Shown here piece by piece: positions 37,424 through 46,462 of a stretch of DNA of 55,620 nt. The stretch spans positions 1 to 55,620 of the forward strand of contig NZ_JSYL01000016.1 of NCBI RefSeq assembly GCF_000812865.1, given 5' to 3'. Both the position numbers and the translations under genes were made by a program. How positions within the stretch are numbered: the first letter of the stretch is position 1; every line of letters begins with the position of its first letter. Under the pieces are notes generated by a model. It ran no database searches. It was not told the origin of the DNA and worked only from the letters and a program-made list of their open reading frames with translations. The DNA comes from Kaistella jeonii. GTDB taxonomy: Bacteria > Bacteroidota > Bacteroidia > Flavobacteriales > Weeksellaceae.

Positions 37424-37921
37424 ATGAAAAATATAATAATAGCTCTTTTTATTTCCAATTTCTGCTTTGCACAAGTAGGCATTGAAAAAACAACAGTAGA
37501 CGGAAGTGGAATTCTTGATTTTCCTTTAGGCACCACAAAAGGTATTATTTTGCCCAATGTTACTAAAAGTTCTGACATGACGTCGGTAACTCGAGGAACC
37601 ATCGTTTATGATCTAACCACAAAAAACGCGCAGTATTTCGACGGTATGTGGAGAACGCTTAACGTTATGACGACAGGAACTGCCCCTACTCTTCTAGCCG
37701 GAACTGATCTCGCCACTGATATCGGTGTCATCATCGGTAAACAGAGTTCAAGCGCACAAGGTGTTTTGATTTTAGAATCCGATTCTAAAGCTCTTATATT
37801 GCCTAAAGTAAACGATCCTGTTGCAAATGTAAATTCGCCCGTAGCAGGAATGATGTGTTACGATCCGGTGAAAAAATTAATGTGTATTTACAACGGAATA
37901 GACTGGTCTTTTTGGAGATAA
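37424..37921 (+). CDS. Small secreted protein with two tail-type repeats
   Basis: 165 residues, signal peptide ending FCFAQ. Two internal repeats follow one pattern: KGIILPNVT...GTIVYDLTTKNAQYFDGMW and KALILPKVN...GMMCYDPVKKLMCIYNGIDW. This matches the C-terminal tail of the upstream DUF4347 protein. It starts 2 bases after that gene, so the two products are likely made together and may interact. Function unknown. Confidence 0.7.
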   Translation: MKNIIIALFISNFCFAQVGIEKTTVDGSGILDFPLGTTKGIILPNVTKSSDMTSVTRGTIVYDLTTKNAQYFDGMWRTLNVMTTGTAPTLLAGTDLATDIGVIIGKQSSSAQGVLILESDSKALILPKVNDPVANVNSPVAGMMCYDPVKKLMCIYNGIDWSFWR

Positions 37922-37935
37922 TCTTTCTAACTGAA

Positions 37936-37973
37936 ATAAAAGAATTGCTTCATAAATGAAGCAATTCTTTTAT
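37936..37973. terminator. Bidirectional terminator after the surface-protein operon
   Basis: A perfect 17-bp stem, ataaaagaattgcttca (37936-37952) with tgaagcaattcttttat (37957-37973), loop taaa. It lies between convergent genes. Confidence 0.85.
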
Positions 37974-37986
37974 GTTTTAAATGAAA

Positions 37987-40353
37987 CTATTTTTTTCCAG
38001 CGGCTTGCATCGGATTTACTTTTCCATTTGCGGCGCCTCTTGCAGATCCTGCTTGTTTTTGTTTGAAAACCTCAAACTTCGAAGTCGCTTCCGGGATTTC
38101 GCCCCAGAAATTATTAGTGGTGTCGATATCTGCGGTTTCTTTCATCGGATCCAATTGAATCGATTTTAATTTCTTGTCGAAATAATAAGTCTTTGAAACT
38201 TTCTGCTCATTCTTTCTCCAGATTTGTGCAGACGATTTATCAGTTAGTTTGCTGCCATCTTCGAAAGTAAATTCAAGAATAATCGGCATTACCAAACCAC
38301 CTTTATTACTGAAATCGATTTGGTAGGCATTAATTTTTTGCAGATTTGCTTTATCTTTTGCAGGAACATTTTCAAAATTATCATTTTTCAAAGTATAGGT
38401 TTTAGCCTGATCTACTTTTTCCATTCCGCGGTCGTAACGCCAGTAGAAATCCTGAGTTTCTTTGTCTTTATCCATATAGAAGGTGATATTTTTATCATTT
38501 TTGTTTCTGATTTTCGAAATATCTGTAAATTCATTCTGTAAAGGTTTTTCAACGGTATAAGAAACGTCTTTAGATTTCGGTACTGCATCTACATCCGGCG
38601 AAGAAACGGTTACTTTATCAATAGAGATATCTACAGGATCGATCCCGTAAAACCAACCGCGCCAAAACCAATCGAGGTTTTCGGCACTTGCATCATTCAT
38701 CGTTCTGAAAAAATCCGCAGGTTCCGGATGTTTGAACGCCCATCTTTTAGCATAAGTTTTAAAAGCTTTGTCAAACAATTCTCTTCCCATAATCGTTTCC
38801 CGTAAAATATTCAACCCTGTTGCAGGCTTCGAATAGGCATTCGGACCGAACTGAATAATATTTTCAGAATTCGTCATAATAGGTTCTAGTTGCTCTTTCG
38901 GCAATTTCATATAATCAACAATCGTATGAGCTGGACCGCGACGAGAAGGGAATTTATTATCCCATCTTTCTTCCGTTAAATATTCTACAAAAGTATTCAA
39001 ACCTTCGTCCATCCAGGACCATTGTCTTTCGTCTGAATTAATGATCATCGGGAAAAAGTTATGTCCAACTTCGTGAATAATTACCCCAATCATTCCGTTT
39101 TTAATTCCTTCTGAATAGGTTCCATCTTTTTCAGTTCTTCCGTAATTAAAACAAATCATCGGATATTCCATTCCATTTGCAGCTTCGATCGATTGCGCAA
39201 CAGGATATGGATAAGGAATGGTAAATTCAGAATAGGTTTTTATGGTATGAGCAACTGCTCTTGTAGAAAATTTTCGGTATAAATTGTAAGCTTCTTTTGG
39301 ATATAAACTCATCGCCATCACTTGATTATTATTTTCAGGAATCGTAACTTTCATACCGTCCCAAATAAATTTTCGTGAAGAAGTCCAGGCGAAATCCCGA
39401 ACATTATCAGCTTCAAATCTCCATATTTTTCTTTCTTTCGACTTATTCTTCTCCGCTTTTTTAGCTTCGTCTAAAGTAACAATCTCGATTGGTTCATTTG
39501 AAGTCTGGGCTTGTTTCCAACGGTTTAATTGCGCAGAAGTTAAGACTTGTTCATAATTTTTTACCACTCCAGTTCCTGCAACAATATGATCTGTCGGAAC
39601 ATTCATAGAAACTTTGAAATCTCCAAAAACAAGAGCAAACTCTCCTCTTCCGGTGAACTGATTATTTTGCCATCCTTTGAAATCGCTGTAAACACACATT
39701 CTTGGATACCACTGCGTGATCGTATATAAATCGTTGCCATCTTCAGGGAAATTTTCATAACCTCCTCTTCCACCCATAACCATTCGGTTTGAAATATTAT
39801 AATTCCAATCGATCTTAAAAGTGAATTTTTCTCCTTTTTTTAATACTTTCGGAAGGTCAATACGCATCATGGTTTTGTTCACTACAAATTGCAGTGGCAT
39901 TCCCGAAACATCTCTCACTTTTTCTAAATTCACACCATAACCATTGTCTTTCACCGGTAATTCTGTAGATTTTAAACGATCGGAAGGCATCATTTTTGGC
40001 AATTTTGAACCATCATCAAAACCTGCATCTTTTACGGATGAATGTTCGTTCTCGTCTAATTGCAACCAGAGATATTCAAGATCATCTGGCGAATTATTGT
40101 AATACGTAATGGTTTCTGAACTACGCAGATTTCTTTTGTCTTCATCCAAGTAAGCGGTAATATCGTAGTCAGCGCGGTTTTGCCAATAACCTTGTCCGGG
40201 AGCACCGGAAGCAGTTCTGTAAAAATTTGGCGTGGGTAAAATGGTACCGAGTTGCTCGAATTTATTACCGTGATTACTCTTTGGATTGTTTTGAATGTCT
40301 TGTCCGAAAGCAAAAACCGAACAAAAAAGAAGCGTAAATATTTTGAATTTCAT
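37987..40353 (-). CDS. Secreted M1-family metallopeptidase
   Basis: 788 residues, signal peptide to about 17 (FAFGQ). The gluzincin zinc site is complete: HEVGH (H427, E428, H431) and E450 in MDEGLNTF, exactly 18 residues on. The substrate motif reads GMEYP, a variant of the aminopeptidase GxMEN. The N-terminal half is the beta-rich M1 domain. A long C-terminal region, about 600-788, is strand-rich and ends in a Gln/Ala-rich tail. Likely an exported or periplasmic aminopeptidase. Neighbouring HupE and DUF6702 genes often accompany it in flavobacteria. Confidence 0.88.
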   Translation of the reverse strand: MKFKIFTLLFCSVFAFGQDIQNNPKSNHGNKFEQLGTILPTPNFYRTASGAPGQGYWQNRADYDITAYLDEDKRNLRSSETITYYNNSPDDLEYLWLQLDENEHSSVKDAGFDDGSKLPKMMPSDRLKSTELPVKDNGYGVNLEKVRDVSGMPLQFVVNKTMMRIDLPKVLKKGEKFTFKIDWNYNISNRMVMGGRGGYENFPEDGNDLYTITQWYPRMCVYSDFKGWQNNQFTGRGEFALVFGDFKVSMNVPTDHIVAGTGVVKNYEQVLTSAQLNRWKQAQTSNEPIEIVTLDEAKKAEKNKSKERKIWRFEADNVRDFAWTSSRKFIWDGMKVTIPENNNQVMAMSLYPKEAYNLYRKFSTRAVAHTIKTYSEFTIPYPYPVAQSIEAANGMEYPMICFNYGRTEKDGTYSEGIKNGMIGVIIHEVGHNFFPMIINSDERQWSWMDEGLNTFVEYLTEERWDNKFPSRRGPAHTIVDYMKLPKEQLEPIMTNSENIIQFGPNAYSKPATGLNILRETIMGRELFDKAFKTYAKRWAFKHPEPADFFRTMNDASAENLDWFWRGWFYGIDPVDISIDKVTVSSPDVDAVPKSKDVSYTVEKPLQNEFTDISKIRNKNDKNITFYMDKDKETQDFYWRYDRGMEKVDQAKTYTLKNDNFENVPAKDKANLQKINAYQIDFSNKGGLVMPIILEFTFEDGSKLTDKSSAQIWRKNEQKVSKTYYFDKKLKSIQLDPMKETADIDTTNNFWGEIPEATSKFEVFKQKQAGSARGAANGKVNPMQAAGKK

Positions 40354-40442
40354 TTTAAGAAGAGATTTTGAACTTAAGTCTCAAATTTAATTATTTTCTG
40401 TGGATTGGAAGGGTATTTTCAAGAAATGAGTGCGAATTTTTC

Positions 40443-40480
40443 AACAATCTCACGCCACGACTTGAACGGAGCTTTTTTTG
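40443..40480 (-). repeat. Dispersed intergenic repeat, copy B
   Basis: Reverse-oriented relative of the element at 181-217: on the minus strand aaaaaaagctccgttcaagt, then cgtggcgtgagattg. It is followed on the plus strand by cttcgacaagctca (40514-40527), another very common flavobacterial repeat word also seen at 46338. The stretch 40354-40565 contains no gene. Confidence 0.5.
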
Positions 40481-40565
40481 CGACGAGGAACGAGGAGCAA
40501 AAAAGCGAGATCCCTTCGACAAGCTCACCATAAATTCAAGCGGAAAAAGGCGCCCAAATAAAAAT

Positions 40566-41138
40566 CTATATACGCTCCAAAATCATTTGCCCGGAAAGAA
40601 TGATGGCGACCACCGAAATCCCGATGATCCAGTATTTTTGCTGGAATTTCAAGAATTTTGAGAGGAAAAATAATAAAATCATCACCAATAAAACGACGGT
40701 TATTTGACCTAATTCTAAGCCGATATTGAAACCTAAAAGCGGCACTGCAATATTTTGTTCTGATGCCATCGCCATTCTTGCGGTATTGGCAAATCCCATC
40801 CCGTGAATTAAGCCGAAAAAAAGCGCCAGAACGTAGTTGATCCGCATGAGTTTATCTTGATTTTTGCGGAATAAAATATTATCAAAAGCGGTGAGCATAA
40901 TGGTTATCGGGATTAAAACTTCGACCAAATTGGAAGGAAGCCGGAAAACGTCGAGCACGCTCAAAGCTAATGTAAAGGAATGTCCGATGGTAAAAGCTGT
41001 AATTAAAATAAGGATTTTTCGCCAGTCTTTGTAAAAATAAACGGCGACTAAAACCAATATAAATAACTGATGATCAAGCGCATCCCAAGAAATAATGTGT
41101 TCCCACCCGAGTTGCAGGTAGAATAAGAAATCTGTCAT
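40566..41138 (-). CDS. HupE/UreJ family membrane protein
   Basis: 190 residues with about six membrane helices. Family marks are the conserved His in SWDALDHQLF, TIGHSFTLAL and GLIHGMGFAN. HupE/UreJ proteins are linked to nickel/cobalt handling, but no urease or hydrogenase genes are in view, so the substrate is open. Divergent from the DUF6702 gene, which commonly pairs with it. Confidence 0.85.
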   Translation of the reverse strand: MTDFLFYLQLGWEHIISWDALDHQLFILVLVAVYFYKDWRKILILITAFTIGHSFTLALSVLDVFRLPSNLVEVLIPITIMLTAFDNILFRKNQDKLMRINYVLALFFGLIHGMGFANTARMAMASEQNIAVPLLGFNIGLELGQITVVLLVMILLFFLSKFLKFQQKYWIIGISVVAIILSGQMILERI

Positions 41139-41192
41139 TATAAAAATTTTTACGAAAATAATGATTAATTTCGTCTTCTGATTTTAAAGTTG

Positions 41193-41696
41193 ATGTTGAA
41201 AAAATTTCTATTTCTTTTCTCGTTATGTTTCTTTATTTGGTCGCAAGCCAAAGAAGTTCATCCGTATCACATTGGTTCTGTTGAATTTAACTACAACTCA
41301 AAATCGAAAACTTTTGAGATTAGCGGTAAATTTTTCCTTGATGATCTGGAAAATGCTTTGATAGAGAAATATGGAAAGGCAGTTCATTTTAATGATCCGA
41401 ATTATAAGCAGCAAATCAATGAATATTTAAAGAAATATTGTGAGGAATATTTGAAATTGAAAGTTGACAATCAATTTTTAAAAATTAATTACGTCGGTTT
41501 TGAAGAAGACAGCGAGGCAGTGAATATTTTTCTGGAATCTGAACCAGTTAATTCACCAAAAAAAGTGGAGGTTGCAGTGAGTTTTCTGTATAATTATTTT
41601 GATGATCAGATGAATATTGTTCACATCGTAGTTGATGGAAAACGACAAAGTGATAAACTCAATTATCCGAATCGGTATTTGTATAAAAACTTTTAG
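41193..41696 (+). CDS. DUF6702 family secreted protein
   Basis: 167 residues, signal peptide ending at SQAKEVHPYH; the early HPYH is typical. The body, with FNYNSKSKTFEISGKFFLDDLENAL, matches DUF6702. Function unknown; the family travels with HupE and M1 peptidase genes, as here. A TTG one codon upstream also opens the frame; the ATG at 41193 is preferred. Its stop overlaps that of acpH (convergent). Confidence 0.78.
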   Translation: MLKKFLFLFSLCFFIWSQAKEVHPYHIGSVEFNYNSKSKTFEISGKFFLDDLENALIEKYGKAVHFNDPNYKQQINEYLKKYCEEYLKLKVDNQFLKINYVGFEEDSEAVNIFLESEPVNSPKKVEVAVSFLYNYFDDQMNIVHIVVDGKRQSDKLNYPNRYLYKNF

Positions 41697-42265
41697 AACT
41701 GCGAATTTACTTTTTCCGCGTGTGCCAAAAGTTCTGGAAAGAAAACATCGAAATGCTTTTTCAATTGTGGTTTATTGTTCATGAAAACTTCGAAAACCGG
41801 CACATCTTTGTCTAAATATTTCGCTTTGTTAAGAACATTCTGCATCGAATATTTGATTCCCCAATCTTCTTTATAATTGTAAAGCCAATTGTCTTTTTCC
41901 ATTCCGTTGACCATTCGAACTAATTTTTCTGGCAGTAAACTTTCGTATTTTCTTAAAACTAGATATACTTTTTCAGCGTGATTTTTTAAAACCTGATCTG
42001 ATAAAGAATTGGCGAGAAAATAATCCATCGAAACATCTACAAAAGCTCCCGCATAAAGCCGCACCAAAGGACTGAATATTTTCTTTGCCTCGCTCAATTC
42101 CGGATGAGCATCGGTAAAAGTATCGACTTCGCGGTGCAAAGTTATTCCTTCCTGTATTTTCTCTGAGAAAGAAAACCTATCTCTGTTTGGAATAACATCT
42201 TCCAAAAACTGACCGACAATTTGTTCATCGGAGAATGCGAGAAAAGAATGGGCGAGGTAATTCAT
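41693..42265 (-). CDS. acpH: Acyl carrier protein phosphodiesterase-like protein
   Basis: Related to AcpH, which removes phosphopantetheine from ACP. 190 residues, starting MNYLAHSFLAFSDEQIVGQF, with the HD-like HREVDTFTDAHP (about 45-56) expected to bind metal, and LYAGAFVDVSMDYFLA. The start overlaps the MazF-like toxin stop (TAATG), so it is translated from the same transcript. Substrate by family only. Confidence 0.8.
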   Translation of the reverse strand: MNYLAHSFLAFSDEQIVGQFLEDVIPNRDRFSFSEKIQEGITLHREVDTFTDAHPELSEAKKIFSPLVRLYAGAFVDVSMDYFLANSLSDQVLKNHAEKVYLVLRKYESLLPEKLVRMVNGMEKDNWLYNYKEDWGIKYSMQNVLNKAKYLDKDVPVFEVFMNNKPQLKKHFDVFFPELLAHAEKVNSQF

Positions 42266-42609
42266 TATTCTAAATCGAGAACTATTTTGAGACCAATTTT
42301 AACATCCTTAATTATCTGAGGAGAAATCATCCCAATTTTTTTTATAAAACGGCTGTTGTCTAATGCTCTAACTTGGTCGATCATAATTTCGCAGTCTTCA
42401 AAAAGATTATTTTTTTTTGAATCTAAAAAAACACGAATAAATTCCGCGTTTCTGATCTTGGTTGTAATGGGACAAATAATGGTAGAAGTATGTTCCACAC
42501 CATTAAGTAAATTTGTTTGCACTACTAAAATCGGTCTCGTTTTTCCTGTTTCCGTACCGATTTGGGGATTTAAATCTGCAATCCAAATTTCAAATTGATT
42601 AATTATCAT
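42265..42609 (-). CDS. MazF/PemK-type toxin
   Basis: A probable mRNA-cleaving endoribonuclease. 114 residues: the SH3-like fold with FEIWIADLNPQIGTETGKTRPILVVQ at the start, then STIICPITTKIR, and later EIMIDQVRALDNSRF. These are the PemK-family motifs, with the catalytic Arg and Thr in place. Its start overlaps the antitoxin end by 11 bases. It lies upstream of acpH in the same transcript. Confidence 0.88.
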   Translation of the reverse strand: MIINQFEIWIADLNPQIGTETGKTRPILVVQTNLLNGVEHTSTIICPITTKIRNAEFIRVFLDSKKNNLFEDCEIMIDQVRALDNSRFIKKIGMISPQIIKDVKIGLKIVLDLE

Positions 42610-42829
42610 CTCCCAAACTTTCGAATTCTTTTAAAACTTCCTCATTATCCTCTCTAACCAATAAAGAACTTTGCAAAAGTTTACCTTTCAAAATTTCTCT
42701 TTTTTGCATTTGATTATAGTAATGAATTGCTTCATTGATATAACGGTTTCTAGGCTTTTTACGACTTTTGAGAATATTTTCTGTTTCCGAAAAAATCGCT
42801 TCATCGAGTTTCAAAGAAATTACTTTCAT
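42599..42829 (-). CDS. MazE-like ribbon-helix-helix antitoxin
   Basis: 76 residues. The N-terminus (MKVISLKLDEAIFSETENIL, then RNRYINEAIHYYN) has the strand-helix-helix pattern of MetJ/Arc/CopG proteins that bind DNA as dimers. The acidic C-terminal half would wrap the toxin. Precedes and overlaps the toxin gene. A palindrome in its promoter is a likely autoregulatory site. Confidence 0.82.
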   Translation of the reverse strand: MKVISLKLDEAIFSETENILKSRKKPRNRYINEAIHYYNQMQKREILKGKLLQSSLLVREDNEEVLKEFESLGDDN

Positions 42830-42845
42830 TACTTTTAAATTTGAA

Positions 42846-42878
42846 CAAATATACGAAAAATATATACTTTAAGTATAT
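42846..42878 (-). promoter_or_regulatory. Toxin-antitoxin promoter and operator
   Basis: On the minus strand the -7 box TATATTTG (42853-42846) lies 17 bases before the antitoxin start. Immediately upstream, covering the promoter spacer, is a palindrome atatactt-t-aagtatat (42862-42878), suited to binding the ribbon-helix-helix antitoxin. Confidence 0.6.
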
Positions 42879-42894
42879 TGTTGTGTGGAATAGA

Positions 42895-42926
42895 AAATCC
42901 TTCAAAATAAATTTTTTGAAGGATTT
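42895..42926 (-). terminator. Terminator of the metalloprotease gene
   Basis: aaatccttcaaaa (42895-42907) pairs perfectly with ttttgaaggattt (42914-42926). It follows the protease stop on the minus strand. Confidence 0.75.
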
Positions 42927-42944
42927 AAGATTATTTTATAATTT

Positions 42945-44477
42945 CTACTTAACAATAAATTTTTTCGTTCCAATCAACTTATTTTCTTTGTTATAAATAC
43001 TTAACAAATATTCTCCGGAAGTCAATCCTTTTATGTTAATTTTCTTATTAGCACTTTTCAAAATCATTTGACCCACAAGATTAGTAATTATGAAATTATA
43101 ATTCCGATTGTCTTTTACCTGAACATTAAGTTCATCTTTTGCCGGATTTGGATAAATTGCAAAATCTATAATATTTGCATTGTCACCAGTCGCAAGAGTT
43201 TTTGTAGGCATAAACTCAGAAACCACACAGGCAAAACGTGCAAAACCAAAAGCTTCATTCGAAGGCTTCGGCTGACCAATTTCAATTCCAGTTGGTTCTG
43301 TATTATAATTTATCCCCGGATTTGACCATCTATTAATTCTTGTACACCCAAATCCTGCATCTGCGCATTCATTATTGTAGGCCATAATTGTTCTCCATCT
43401 TTGTGCTGGTGTACTAGCTGCTCCTAAAGTGATTGCAGTTTTATTAGTATAACCGTGGTGATGTTCGCAAGGATTTATACTACTATTTACATACCAATCA
43501 TGTTGTAAACCCATATTATGACCAAATTCATGAGCTAAAGTAAAATTGGAAACGACACAGTTATAAAGCCCTACACAAAATCCACTATTTGGGGTATAAT
43601 TGGTGTTATTATTATTTAGATATCCAAGTCCACAGGTGTTTGTTGGCGTACTTGTAACCAACGCGCAAAGATCGGCACCGTAAGTTGATCTGAGATTCGC
43701 AACGGTATCCATAAATCCATCTCCTTCTGTACGAAATCTTGTAAGATCAGTATTGATATTTCCTGATTCCACATAAGCAATTTCATCACAATACACCAAG
43801 TTGATGGTCACATTTGAAACTCCAGAAGCTGCTAAAGAAACATTAAAATTGGTAATCGCAGTTGCAACAAAAGATTTACTTTGAGCCAATCCACCCCATG
43901 CAGTTTTTGCCTGCGCGGTGAAAACTACCATTACATCAATCGTACTTGCAGGACAAACCGGCGTAGATGCTAAACAAATATTAGCATTCACTTTCTGGTT
44001 AATTGCGGCTTCATCTAAGATGGAATTTTCTGTAGAATCTTTGCTAATAAGATTTGATTCATTCACGATAGACACTGCAAAAATATTTTCATCCGTCTGG
44101 TGAAATATTGCTTTTTCACCGGAAGTGGAAGTATACATTCCGGTTACGATATTGTCTACCTTAGATAAAACAAAATCTGAATCTTTTTCATTTTGAACAG
44201 AATAAACAAAAGATTCACTTTTATTGGAATATAAAAAAGTCTTTAAATAATGTGCTTTGATCACTTTGCCATTCGGAAGTGTAATTTCAAAATCTGATCT
44301 CAAGTTAAAAGAAGGTTGTTGGTAATACTTCGTAGAATTATAAGTATCAGAAAGACCTTTGCCTATTTTTTGATTGGTGGCAAGGTTTTTTTCATTGATT
44401 GAATTCTGGAACAGTTTATTCTGGGCAAAGATGACTGTTGCGCAAAACAGCATTAAGAAGGTAAATTTGATTTTCAT
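42945..44477 (-). CDS. Secreted metzincin metalloprotease with T9SS sorting domain
   Basis: 510 residues. Signal peptide to about 19 (VIFAQ), then a propeptide-like region to about 170. The catalytic domain has the zinc motif HEFGHNMGLQHD (H316, E317, H320, H326) and a Met-turn-like IMAYNN. Many Cys suggest disulfides. The last 75 residues (from about 435: FAIYPNPAKDELNV ... GEYLLSIYN ... KKFIVK) are a type A T9SS C-terminal signal for export across the outer membrane. Reprolysin-like exoprotease. Confidence 0.9.
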   Translation of the reverse strand: MKIKFTFLMLFCATVIFAQNKLFQNSINEKNLATNQKIGKGLSDTYNSTKYYQQPSFNLRSDFEITLPNGKVIKAHYLKTFLYSNKSESFVYSVQNEKDSDFVLSKVDNIVTGMYTSTSGEKAIFHQTDENIFAVSIVNESNLISKDSTENSILDEAAINQKVNANICLASTPVCPASTIDVMVVFTAQAKTAWGGLAQSKSFVATAITNFNVSLAASGVSNVTINLVYCDEIAYVESGNINTDLTRFRTEGDGFMDTVANLRSTYGADLCALVTSTPTNTCGLGYLNNNNTNYTPNSGFCVGLYNCVVSNFTLAHEFGHNMGLQHDWYVNSSINPCEHHHGYTNKTAITLGAASTPAQRWRTIMAYNNECADAGFGCTRINRWSNPGINYNTEPTGIEIGQPKPSNEAFGFARFACVVSEFMPTKTLATGDNANIIDFAIYPNPAKDELNVQVKDNRNYNFIITNLVGQMILKSANKKINIKGLTSGEYLLSIYNKENKLIGTKKFIVK

Positions 44478-44572
44478 CTTGGTTTTAGTTTTTTAGGTTA
44501 ATTACAAAGATAAAAAACACCTCAAATAATTCTCGGGTTAAAACACGGGAAATTCAATTCTTCTTCAATGAT

Positions 44573-45919
44573 TTAAAAAAGACACTCATGAAAATCTTCA
44601 ATTTTACTCACTTCTAAGATGACAATTCCATATTTTTTCTTTGGAATTTTATTTAAGTTTGACACAAATATTTTTTCGTACCCTAATTTTTCCGCTTCAG
44701 AAATCCTTTGTTCAATCTGCGGGATCGGACGAATTTCTCCGCTCAAACCGATTTCTCCCGCGAAACAGAAATGTTCAGAGATCGCAATATCTTCATTCGA
44801 AGAAAGTATCGACGCGACAACTGCCAAATCCAACGCAGGATCACCGGTTTTAATTCCGCCTGTAATATTGAGGAAAACATCTTTTGCGCCTAACTGAAAT
44901 CCAGCCCTTTTTTCTAAAACTGCCAGAAGCATATTTAATCTTTTGGAATCAAATCCAGTACAACTTCTTTGCGGCGTTCCATAAACTGCCGAACTGACCA
45001 AAGCCTGAATTTCAATCAACATCGGGCGATTTCCTTCTAAAGTTACCGCCACAGAATTCCCCGAAAGTTCCTCGAACTTCTTCGTAATCAAAATTTCTGA
45101 GGGATTTTTTATTTCCTTCAAACCTTGAGAAACCATTTCATAAATCCCGATTTCTGCGGTTGAGCCAAAACGGTTTTTACTCGCCCGCAACAATCTGAAC
45201 AAATGATTTCGGTCGCCGTCAAAATTTAGAACAACATCTACCATGTGTTCCAAAACTTTCGGACCGGCGATTTGTCCGTCTTTCGTGATATGACCAACTA
45301 AAAAAACCGGTGTATTCGTTTCTTTCGCATATTTAATGATCTCATTCGAACATTCCCGAATTTGAGAAACCGTTCCGGGCGAACTTTCGATCGTTTGACT
45401 TTGCAGTGTTTGAATAGAATCTACAATTACAAAATCAGGTTGTAATTTTTTAGCTTCGTGCAGAATTTTTTCGACGGAAGTTTCTGTAAAAAGAAAACAG
45501 TTCGGATTTTGAAGTTCCGTCAAACGATCAGCGCGCATTTTGATCTGCGACGCACTTTCCTCCCCAGAAACATAAAGAATTTTCTTCTTCATTTTCAAAG
45601 CCAGCTGCAGCAACAAAGTCGATTTCCCAATTCCGGGTTCACCACCAATTAAAGTCACGGAACCTAAAACAATTCCACCACCTAAAACACGGTTCAGTTC
45701 TTCGGACGGACTTATAATTCGAGGTTCTTCAAAGGTTTCAACCTCGATAATATTGATGATATGTTGTTTCGATTTATCGGTGTAAGATTTTGCGGGCGAT
45801 TTTTCTACGATCTCCTCTACCAAAGTATTCCATTCCCCACAATTTTTGCATTGTCCCAACCACTGCGGATAATTCGTTCCACAATTTTGACAGACGTATG
45901 CTGTTTTTACTTTTGCCAT
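44573..45919 (-). CDS. radA: DNA repair protein RadA
   Basis: A branch-migration ATPase in recombination. 448 residues: N-terminal zinc finger CQNCG...CKNCGEW (residues 9-29), RecA-like core with P-loop GGEPGIGKSTL, the RadA-specific LLRASKNRFGS motif, and a C-terminal Lon-like domain (LNITGGIKTGDPALDLAVVAS; GEIGLSGEIRPI). Complete. Confidence 0.95.
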   Translation of the reverse strand: MAKVKTAYVCQNCGTNYPQWLGQCKNCGEWNTLVEEIVEKSPAKSYTDKSKQHIINIIEVETFEEPRIISPSEELNRVLGGGIVLGSVTLIGGEPGIGKSTLLLQLALKMKKKILYVSGEESASQIKMRADRLTELQNPNCFLFTETSVEKILHEAKKLQPDFVIVDSIQTLQSQTIESSPGTVSQIRECSNEIIKYAKETNTPVFLVGHITKDGQIAGPKVLEHMVDVVLNFDGDRNHLFRLLRASKNRFGSTAEIGIYEMVSQGLKEIKNPSEILITKKFEELSGNSVAVTLEGNRPMLIEIQALVSSAVYGTPQRSCTGFDSKRLNMLLAVLEKRAGFQLGAKDVFLNITGGIKTGDPALDLAVVASILSSNEDIAISEHFCFAGEIGLSGEIRPIPQIEQRISEAEKLGYEKIFVSNLNKIPKKKYGIVILEVSKIEDFHECLF

Positions 45920-46002
45920 GTTGCGAATTTCCTGATTTTTTTTGGATAACGAAAAGTTTTATGAAGAGGAGCAAGAAGATTTTCGCTTCTCAGAAGATTG
46001 TA

Positions 46003-46110
46003 CCCGCTTTCCGTTATATCTTTTTTGTTATTGCGAACAAAACGCTGCAATCCATCGAAATAATTCGCAATCGCAATAACAAAAAAGGATACCACTGTAA
46101 TCGAGGGCTA
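46003..46110 (-). repeat. Flavobacterial structured repeat, copy 1
   Basis: On the minus strand: TAGCCCTCGATTACAGTGG, TATCCTTTTTT, a variable hairpin core, then AAAAAAGATATAACGGAAAG and CGGG. The core contains a near-perfect ~20-bp stem (tatcttttttgttattgcga with its inverse). The same conserved boxes flank a different core in copy 2. I recognise this as an intergenic element frequent in flavobacterial genomes; its role is not known to me. Confidence 0.65.
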
Positions 46111-46175
46111 GAATGAAGGAGTTTATTTCTTTCGTAAAGTATTGACTTCTATTTCAAATCCGATTTTCGTAAAAT

Positions 46176-46202
46176 CTTGTCAGGGTTTGAAACCCTGACA
46201 AG
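46176..46202. repeat. Palindrome cttgtcagggttt
   Basis: cttgtcagggttt (46176-46188) and aaaccctgacaag (46190-46202) are perfect inverses around one base. The sequence resembles the ABC-F terminator stem at 17507-17539 and may be a mobile terminator-like repeat. Confidence 0.55.
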
Positions 46203-46260
46203 GTTAATTTAACAAAACTTTTTAGTTTTTGCAGCATACTATTTTTATTCACATCAATAG

Positions 46261-46314
46261 AAACGGGCTTTAGCCCGTTTAAAAAAGTTGAAAAATCCAA
46301 TTGGCTTTAGCCAA
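46261..46314. repeat. Two 'ctttag' palindromes
   Basis: aaacgggctttagcccgttt (46261-46280) is a perfect 9+2+9 palindrome. ttggctttagccaa (46301-46314) is a perfect 6+2+6 palindrome. The shared core suggests a common origin; both are typical flavobacterial intergenic words. Confidence 0.6.
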
Positions 46315-46337
46315 AACTTAAGACAGATTTTAAAACT

Positions 46338-46359
46338 CTTCGACTGGCTCAGAGTGACA
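46338..46359 (+). repeat. 'cttcgactggctcagagtga' repeat word
   Basis: cttcgactggctcagagtga followed by ca is a common dispersed word; cttcgacaagctca at 40514-40527 is a related copy. Confidence 0.45.
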
Positions 46360-46462
46360 CGAGTTAGCTTTCTACCGAAAAAATGTTTTGTCAGATTGCT
46401 GTTCTCGCTGGATATTTCTATCTCTTTATATTTTTAATTCTTTAGTTTTTGGCAAAAATCTC

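Noticed and set aside
41693..41696. Overlapping convergent stop codons (also at 16591-16594)
   Set aside because: Shared TTAG-type overlaps of convergent genes are common in compact genomes and need no special explanation.
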